Shown: positions 9,431 to 14,167 of the stretch, piece after piece
Layout of the letters: every line of letters starts with the position of its first letter
Numbering within the stretch: the first letter of the stretch is position 1
Assembly: GCA_004151065.3 (NCBI GenBank)
Contig: NWUY0300006420.1
Coordinates: forward strand, 1-14,167
Reading direction: 5' to 3'
DNA: 14,167 nucleotides
DNA from: Larix sibirica
Lineage: Eukaryota; Streptophyta; Pinopsida; Pinales; Pinaceae
Notes under the pieces: generated by a model
What the model was told of the DNA's origin: nothing
Database searches by the model: none
What the model saw: only the letters and a program-made list of their open reading frames with translations
Position numbers and translations under genes: made by a program

Positions 9431-9506
9431 ATGCAACTTAACTTTTGTATGCATGCAACTTAACTTTTACATGCATGCAACTTAACTTTTGCATGCATGC
9501 AACTTT
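9431..9506. repeat. 22-bp minisatellite containing GCATGCAACTTAAC
   Basis: Units start at 9431, 9453, 9475 and 9497 with an exact 22-base period. Each carries ATGCAACTTAACTTTT followed by a variable NN-ATGC; the last unit is partial. The unit joints create GCATGC and ATGCATGC palindromes, which include the plant RY-type CATGCA core. Further CATGCA/GCATGT words follow to about 9560. It sits in the U3 part of the proposed gypsy LTR, where such repeats can act as enhancers. Confidence 0.8.
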
Positions 9507-9677
9507 AATGACGCATGTTGCATGCATTTGGAATTAATCCTCGCATGTCACGCATGTCACTTGATCTTGCTTAAGTGGTCCTTTTTATCTGCTAATGACT
9601 TGCTAGCACTGCTCATGATGTGCTTTTATCTCGTGTGACATTAGTCATTAGTTAATGCCCTGTTTATCAGTACCCGC

Positions 9678-9889
9678 TCGAACCTATGGGAATTAAATAG
9701 GTTAGTGGGTTGGTTCCTGGTGCTTAAGCAGAAGAGGACATTACAGTCCTCCCCGCTCGAAATTGCTTGTCCTCAAGCAATTNTCGAACCTATGGGAATT
9801 AAATAGGTTAGTGGGTTGGTTCCTATTACTCAAGCAGAAGAGGACATTACAGTCCTTCCTGCTTGAAATTGCTTGTCCTCGAGCAATTG
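9678..9889 (-). repeat. 106-bp tandem duplication at the gypsy pol/LTR junction, with an N at the joint
   Basis: Copies 9678-9783 and 9784-9889 align without gaps and differ at 8 of 105 comparable positions, 7 of them transitions. Each holds the last codons of pol, the purine tract and the first part of the LTR. The only undetermined base in the window (9783) is exactly the last base of the first copy. This can be a true duplication in the element or a joint made during assembly from two related copies. Confidence 0.85.
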
Positions 9890-10168
9890 TAAGCTCGGAT
9901 GTTGAAGTACATTTTCCCCTTCCCATGTGGAATCTTCAATTAGCACTTCCTTCCATCTGACAAGGTACTCTCAAATGACCCTGTTCCGCAATTTCCTTTC
10001 CCGTACCTACAAGATATTCTCTGGAATCAATACTAAATGTCTCTCGACATCAAGTGGAGGTAGCTTAGATGATGTAGTGACCTGCTGAACCACTGCCTTC
10101 TTCATGCAAGACACATGGAACACATTATGAATTTTGCTCCCCTCTGGTAACTCAAGCTCGTAAGACAC
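9830..10168 (-). pseudogene. Integrase C-terminal tail and chromodomain of the gypsy element, disrupted
   Basis: Continuing in the integrase frame past the TAG at 10169-10171, the sequence encodes YELELPEGSKIHNVFHVS, the usual end of the integrase C-terminal domain. A chromodomain-like segment follows, with RERKLRNRVI, then EYLVRWK, then EDSTWEGENVLQH. The VRWK and TWE motifs identify the chromoviral branch of Ty3/gypsy, whose chromodomain steers insertion toward particular chromatin. Two more stops interrupt it: TAG at 10007-10009 and TGA at 9971-9973. The frame ends at TGA 9830-9832, about 20 bases inside the LTR. I cannot assign the clade without a tree. Confidence 0.8.
9852..9864 (-). promoter_or_regulatory. 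Polypurine tract of the gypsy element
   Basis: On the minus strand this reads AAGCAGGAAGGAC just before TGTAATGTCC, the likely start of the 3' LTR. The duplicated copy at about 9746-9758 reads GAGCGGGGAGGAC and is the more purine-rich of the two. Confidence 0.45.
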
Positions 10169-11286
10169 CTATCCCCCTTTCTTGGTAATCCTGTAAGGGC
10201 CATAGAAGCGAGGCTTCAATTTTTTTGCTCCTTTCTTCTTGAGGGAAGACTGTCTGTAAGGTTGTATCCTCAAATACACCAAACCTCCTTCTTTGAAGCT
10301 ATGCTCAACCCTGTGCCTATCTGCACACAACTTTTGTTGATTCTGAGTTGTTTGCAAGTTGTCTTTGAGAACCTTAAGAATGTCTTGGCTATCCTGAATC
10401 CAATCCTTTGCTTTAGGTGCCCTGCTGTCTTCGAATACCAAGTCTGCAAAAGTTAAAGAATCATAACCATAAAGTGCTCTCAAAGGAGTCATCCCAATAG
10501 ATATGTGGTAGGTAGTGTTGTAACAATATTCCCCTAGATGTAGCCATTTGATCCAACTCCTTTGCTTCCCTTCTATGTAATTTCTCACGTATCCCTCAAT
10601 CCATTTGTTCACCATTTCTGTTTGTCCTCCAGTCTGAGGGTGGTAACTAGTACTAGTAGCCAATTTAGTCCCAACCAACCGAAATAGCTCTTGCCAAAAG
10701 GCACCTATGAACCTACTATCCTTGTCACTAACAATGGTCTTGGGTAACCTCTGTAATCTGAATACCTCCTCGATGAATAACTCTGCTACTTGTGCTGCTG
10801 TATAATTTGAAAGAATCGCGGAGAAATGAGCAAACTTAGTTAACCCGTCCACCACCACATATATGCAATCTCTACCTTGCACCTTCAGTAAACCTGCAAT
10901 GGAATCCATGGAAATACTCTCCCATTTCTGTTCCAGGATGGGTAATGGCTGGAGTAGTACTGCTGGATGGGTGTGTTCTACTTTGTTCTGCTGGCAAGTG
11001 CTACATTCCCTCACATGTCCTATTACATCGTCCTTATTACGTCGTCCTTGAGGCCCTTCCATGAGAACCTCTCTCTAATCTGCCTGTAAGTTTTTAAGAA
11101 TCCCTAATGCCCTGCTAATGGTGAATCGTGCAAGGCATTCATAATCTTCTTCTTAAGTGCTGACTCAGGAACCAAATAAATCCCGCCCTTGTAATAGATG
11201 ATATCATCTACTACCTTGTACCTGTCATCTTGTACCTGTCCATCCAGTAATTCACAAGCAAACTTGTTTTTTGAGTACTCCACCAA
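10169..11286 (-). pseudogene. Integrase of the gypsy element, disrupted
   Basis: The zinc-binding N-terminus comes first: a His pair in ALHDSPLAGH (near 11104-11145), then CSTCQQ past 11020. TAG at 11104-11106 breaks it just after the second His. A 14-bp tandem duplication (11022-11049) then shifts the frame, so the apparent Met start at 11062 is an artefact of the wrong frame. The catalytic core follows, with Asp in SMDSIAG, Asp in VSDKDSRF, and Glu in GGQTEMVNKW after SYHPQT, so the DDE triad itself is kept. The core runs open for nearly 300 codons and ends in the RFYGPYRITKK region at TAG 10169-10171. In an active element this enzyme would insert the cDNA copy into the genome. Confidence 0.9.
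11022..11049. repeat. 14-bp tandem duplication inside integrase
   Basis: ATTACATCGTCCTT (11022-11035) is followed directly by ATTACGTCGTCCTT (11036-11049), with one A/G difference at a CpG-type site. It adds 14 bases to the coding strand and so moves the integrase frame. Removing one unit in thought restores continuity between the His part and the Cys part of the zinc finger. Confidence 0.85.
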
Positions 11287-11298
11287 GAGGTGAGACTT

Positions 11299-11741
11299 TC
11301 AATCTGCAGAAATCTCCATAAGAGATAGTGCGACTGGCTGCTTAGAAAGAGCATCAGCTACCACGTTGTTTTGATGCTGCACATACTCAATCTCGAAATC
11401 ATATGCTTGTACCTTACTGACCCATTTTTGTTGCCTCTCATTTAACTCCTTCTGTTCTAGGAAGTATCTCAAGCCGTTATGATTTGTTTTAATTTTGAAT
11501 TTGTCGCCTACCAAGTATTGCTTGAATTTGGTCAAGGCATATAAAATTGCAAGCATCTCCTTATAATATATCGAATAGTGGTGCTCGTAATCTTGAGCTT
11601 CCTTCTCTCAAAGGCGATAGGATGGTGATTTTGCATGAGTATTTCTGCTATACCCTCACCTAATGCATCGCACTCTAATACAAAAGACTGAGTGAAATTT
11701 GGCAATGCTAAAACAGGACATGAGTTCATCACCTTTTTCAT
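11299..11741 (-). pseudogene. RNase H domain of the gypsy element, frameshifted
   Basis: The N-terminal half reads FVLECDALGEGIAEILMQ and then HPIAFERRKL, with the first catalytic Asp in ECDA. Around 11593-11594 the frame is lost by what looks like a one-base deletion. The second half is in another frame: YYKEMLAILYALTKFKQYLVG with the conserved Glu, then TNHNGLRYFLEQ, QQKWVSKVQ and VVADALSKQ. In TNHN the family's catalytic Asp is Asn (codon at 11482-11484), a G-to-A change. TGA at 11299-11301 follows, in a linker to integrase. The domain normally removes RNA from the RNA/DNA hybrid during reverse transcription; this copy cannot be functional. Confidence 0.88.
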
Positions 11742-11756
11742 TCTCTCGAAGTTCTT

Positions 11757-12728
11757 CTATGCCTCCTTGGATCAAGTGAATGTTGCTTTCTTTGTGAGGT
11801 TTGTAAGGGGTGCTGTCAACTGTGAAAATACCTTAACGTATCGCTTGTAATAAGTACAGAGACCCAAGAAACTCTTCAACTCTATTATGTTCCGAGGCAT
11901 GGGCCACTCCAATATGGCTCTAATCTTGTCCAAATGGACCTGCACTCCATTCGCTCTTATCACATGCCCCAAATATAACATCTCCTGCATCCCAAATTCA
12001 CACTTGGACATTTTTGCATAAAGGTATTGCTCTCCCAAAATTCCCAACACCTCATCCAGATGCTGCAGATGTTTCTCCCATGTTTTGCTGTAGATCAGTA
12101 TGTCAGCAAAGAATTCCAGAAGAAACTTACGCAACTGCTTATTGAATGTATGGTTCATGAATGATTGGAAAGTGGTTGGCACATTTGTGAGTCTAAAGGG
12201 AATTACCAGAAATTCATAGTGTCCATAATGGCAATAGAAAGTTGTCTTTGCAATGTCCCGTTCCCTTATCCGTATCTGATGATACACCGATCAGAGGTCA
12301 ATTTTGGAAAAATATTTTGCACCCTGTAATTCATCCATTAGCTCATTTATCCTCGGAATTGGGTACCTGTTCTTCATAGTTTTCTTGTTTAAAGCCCTGT
12401 ATTCTATGCACATGCGTAAGGTCCCATCCTTCTTTTTTACTAGTACTGCATAAGATGCAAATGGACTGGAACTGGGACGTATGTAACCCAACTTGAGTAG
12501 CTCTTCAATGGTCTTTTCTATTTCATCCTTAAATTTCTTGGGATGTCGGTAGGGAGTAGTGACGATTGCCTGTGTCCCCTCCTCCAACTGAATAATGTGC
12601 TCAAATCCACGATCGAGAGGTCTACCTGGAGGAAGATCTCTGAATACCTTCTCATGCTTCTGTAGTAGTGCCTGTATGTCTAGAGGATATTGTGTTGTTC
12701 TATATGGGGGCTTCCTGAAGGTGACCAA
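11757..12728 (-). pseudogene. Reverse transcriptase of the gypsy element, disrupted
   Basis: Family segments appear in order: [18 protein letters not shown], then [100 protein letters not shown] and LKSFLGLCTYYKRYV. This is Ty3/gypsy RT. TGA at 12291-12293 replaces the conserved Arg after KIDL. In FFADILIYS the first Asp of the catalytic Asp pair is Ala (codon 12115-12117), so polymerase activity would be lost even without the stops. TGA at 11772-11774 and TAG at 11757-11759 break the linker to RNase H. PFRLTN and NVP show further G-to-A changes at usually Gly and Ala positions. The reading frame is shared with the protease upstream. Confidence 0.92.
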
Positions 12729-13157
12729 GCACTCTGCTACCCACTCTATGTCTCCCTATCAGAGTACAACCTCCATCCTCTGTGCTGACAGTGCCCTGGG
12801 TGGGTAAGTATGCATACCTCTCAAAACAACCCTCTGCCCATTAGGTCCTTGAAATTCCATCTCCATGGTCTGGTAGTTCGTAGAATACTTTCCAATAGAA
12901 TAGTGCCATTGAACTCCCAAAACCACATTCGTATCTGGTACATTAACCACATAAAAGGAATCTATCAGATTATAGTTCCCGAGTGTTCCATTCAATTTTG
13001 GGATCCATCGAGTGCAATCCATACTGTGGTTACCTGCCATTGCCACTGTAAACCCCTCCAACTCCTTGGTGGGAATGCCTTGTCTCGTCACCCAAGCGGC
13101 ATCAATAAAGTTGTGGGTCGCCCCACCATCAATCAAAACTCCAACCCTATTACCCTA
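12729..13157 (-). pseudogene. Aspartic protease of the gypsy element, disrupted
   Basis: The catalytic loop LIDGGATHNFID lies at about 13101-13136, with the active-site Asp codon at 13128-13130. The middle residue of the triad is Gly rather than the common Ser or Thr. Downstream come GFTVAMAGNHSMDC, then YNLIDSFYVVNVPDTNVVLGVQW with the hydrophobic-Gly strand typical of retropepsins. TAG at 13155-13157 stands just before the domain. TGA and TAG in tandem (12759-12761, 12756-12758) stand just after it. The same frame continues into RT. In an active element this enzyme cuts the gag-pol polyprotein. Confidence 0.85.
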
Positions 13158-13436
13158 TATAACACCTCTCACTTTGAGAATATGGAACCTGGGAACTCCT
13201 GACAAGGTATCAATGACACCTCCTTTTACATCATCTTGAAGTTGCTCCTCCTCTACTGTATGAAGTGCCTCCCTCTGTATCTGCTCCTAATCCTCTTGAT
13301 CCTCCCCATTATCTCAATACACCTCAATGTAATGAGCCTTCCCCTTTTTGGAACACTTGTGACCTAGTACCCATGGTTCCTGGCAACTAAAACATAGTTT
13401 CTTTCTTCTTAATTCTCTCCAGGTGTCATCGTCCAT
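13158..13436 (-). pseudogene. Gag zinc knuckle and acidic linker
   Basis: In the frame shared with the protease, LCFSCQEPWVLGHKCSKKGKA forms a CCHC zinc knuckle (C-x2-C-x7-H-x-C), the nucleic-acid binding end of plant gypsy gag proteins. An acidic, Glu/Asp/Gln-rich linker follows (GEDQED, EEEQLQDD) before the protease. Stops at 13314-13316 (TGA) and 13287-13289 (TAG) interrupt the linker, and TAG at 13437-13439 stands just before the knuckle segment. No ribosomal frameshift site is needed, because gag end and pol are in one frame. Confidence 0.8.
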
Positions 13437-14056
13437 CTAGTCCTTTTTGGGCCAATCTTTCTGGAAGGGTCTCTTATCCTTGTCTTTAATGGGAAAAGTT
13501 GGTTTAGGAGGAAACCTGTTTTTTGGAACTGAATCCTGCAAGTCCCTGGTCTTGCTAATAGCATCCTGTAATGTGGTGGGTTTATAGGCCTTAACCCATC
13601 CACATAAAGGTTTAGTGAAAGCCTCAGTGAACAACATGACTAGTCGGCTCTCCGATATGTCAGTCACCATGATGGCGACTCTCTGAAACTTCGATATAAA
13701 GGTCTCTGGACCACCTGTCTACTTGAGCTGATTGCTAGCTCTCTAAAGTGAACCTTGAGATCCTTCCTGTCAAAGCATTCAATGAGACTTTGCGTGAAGT
13801 CTGTGTATGATGTGATAGTGTTGTGGCCCAACGTCACCAACCTGTGGTTCCACCACTCAAGGAATTCCCCGTCCAAGTGCAATGTAGCAAGTTTTATTTC
13901 ATTTGCCTCCACCATTGGGTTAAGCTGGAAGTAAGTCTCCAACTTCTAAACCCAAATCCTCGCTGTGCAACCATGTGATCCATTGAAGTTGGGGATGGTC
14001 AATTTCCCCACTGTACGCTATGTTACCAGTTAAGTTGCACTTAGATGGACTTACAA
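13437..14056 (-). pseudogene. Gag of the gypsy element, frameshifted with stops
   Basis: A retrotransposon gag segment reads KLTIPNFNGSHGC, then KLETYFQLNPMVEANEIKLATLHLDGEFLEWWNHRL and SLIECFDRKD. The ALHLxG and WW motifs are typical of this capsid family. Frame is lost near 13725-13735. Gag resumes in the frame of the protease with ETFISKFQRVAIMVTDISESRLVMLFTEAF, then Pro/Lys-rich sequence. Stops are TAG 13946-13948, TAG 14018-14020, TAA 14030-14032 and TAA 14051-14053 in the first frame, and TAG 13719-13721 in the second. Further upstream the N-terminal part is too worn to follow; another frame to about 14130 reads LKKGLEKGMMDLS and could be its amino end. Confidence 0.8.
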
Positions 14057-14167
14057 ATGAGCGTGCCAAAGTTGAACATGTTCTTTATCAACATACTGAG
14101 GTCCATCATGCCTTTTTCAAGGCCCTTTTTCAATTTTTTTTTCACATGTTCATGCCCCGCGGGGTTT
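14057..14167 (-). other. Probable gag N-terminal remnant or leader, window edge
   Basis: About 30 open codons in one minus frame (LKKGLEKGMMDLSMLIKNMF and on) look like the charged helical start of a gag protein. They end at a stop near 14045 and are out of frame with the capsid segment. The 5' LTR and the primer binding site of the gypsy element must be beyond the window. Confidence 0.3.

Larger units (their letters stand above)
8638..9851 (-). mobile_element. Candidate 3' LTR of the gypsy element
   Basis: Downstream of pol on the minus strand, a purine-rich tract is followed by TGTAATGTCC. On the + strand this boundary reads GGACATTACA ending at 9851 (and again at 9745 in the duplicated copy). 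A facing TGTAAT at 8638 would give 6-bp inverted ends and an LTR near 1.2 kb. Another TGTAAT at 9156 would make it about 0.7 kb. TTTATA on the + strand at 8904-8909 reads TATAAA on the minus strand and could be the LTR's TATA box, which favours the longer version. The 5' LTR is outside the window, so the left boundary is unconfirmed. Confidence 0.35.

Noticed and set aside
11050-11062. Apparent Met start of the longest open frame, in the integrase.
   Set aside because: The first residues are read in the wrong frame because of the 14-bp duplication at 11022-11049. True integrase sequence begins upstream in another frame.
13122-13130. Protease triad Asp-Gly-Gly as a disabling mutation.
   Set aside because: I cannot rule out that Gly at the middle position is normal in this lineage, so I note it without counting it as damage.
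14017-14028. Minus-strand TGGTAACATAGC resembling an initiator-Met primer binding site (10 of 12 bases).
   Set aside because: It lies only about 20 bases before recognisable gag capsid codons and no LTR end (CA) directly precedes it. It reads better as worn gag coding sequence, with TAG and TAA as decayed Gln codons.
1-14167. An undescribed defence, regulatory or mobile system.
   Set aside because: All protein-level signals belong to class III HD-Zip or Ty3/gypsy families, and the rest is non-coding repeat sequence. I found nothing that needs a new system.

Overview
The window looks like nuclear DNA of a seed plant with a large, repeat-rich genome. A conifer or other gymnosperm is my best guess, but the sequence does not prove it. 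The evidence is one plant gene fragment with GT-AG introns, surrounded by worn LTR retrotransposons. There are no operons, ribosome binding sites, rRNA or tRNA genes or CRISPR arrays. I see no new biological system here. The interest lies in an unusual regulatory-gene fragment and in the way the retroelements have decayed.

The only host gene is on the + strand. Three consecutive phase-0 exons (2738-2851, 3077-3160, 3401-3544) encode 116 residues from the START domain of a class III HD-Zip (C3HDZ) transcription factor. No homeodomain, leucine zipper or MEKHLA exon is visible. The neighbouring introns would therefore be at least 2.7 kb (5' side) and 10.6 kb (3' side), or else the locus is a fragment. 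Several residues that are nearly invariant in the family are changed.

Left flank (1-2094): a retroelement on the minus strand, recognised by an initiator-Met-type primer binding site (883-894) directly against an LTR-like end (895 to about 2094). Its leader (1-882) is non-coding. Middle (3545-8637): non-coding, GT-rich repeat debris with weak internal repeats, a TG-rich microsatellite, and a second likely LTR (about 6811-7803, + strand) with a polypurine tract in front and a TATA box.

Right part (about 8638 to the end, minus strand): a Ty3/gypsy element of the chromovirus type in the order gag, zinc knuckle, protease, RT, RNase H, integrase, chromodomain, polypurine tract, LTR. It is dead: about 18 in-frame stops, three frameshifts (one caused by a 14-bp tandem duplication) and altered catalytic residues in RT and RNase H. 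Most stops are one C-to-T or G-to-A change away from Gln, Arg or Trp codons, as expected from deamination of methylated cytosine. Its 3' end carries a 106-bp tandem duplication with a single undetermined base at the junction. The LTR-like sequence beyond holds a 22-bp minisatellite and a scattered GCCCTC motif array.

If the gene is intact outside the window, all these elements sit inside its introns.
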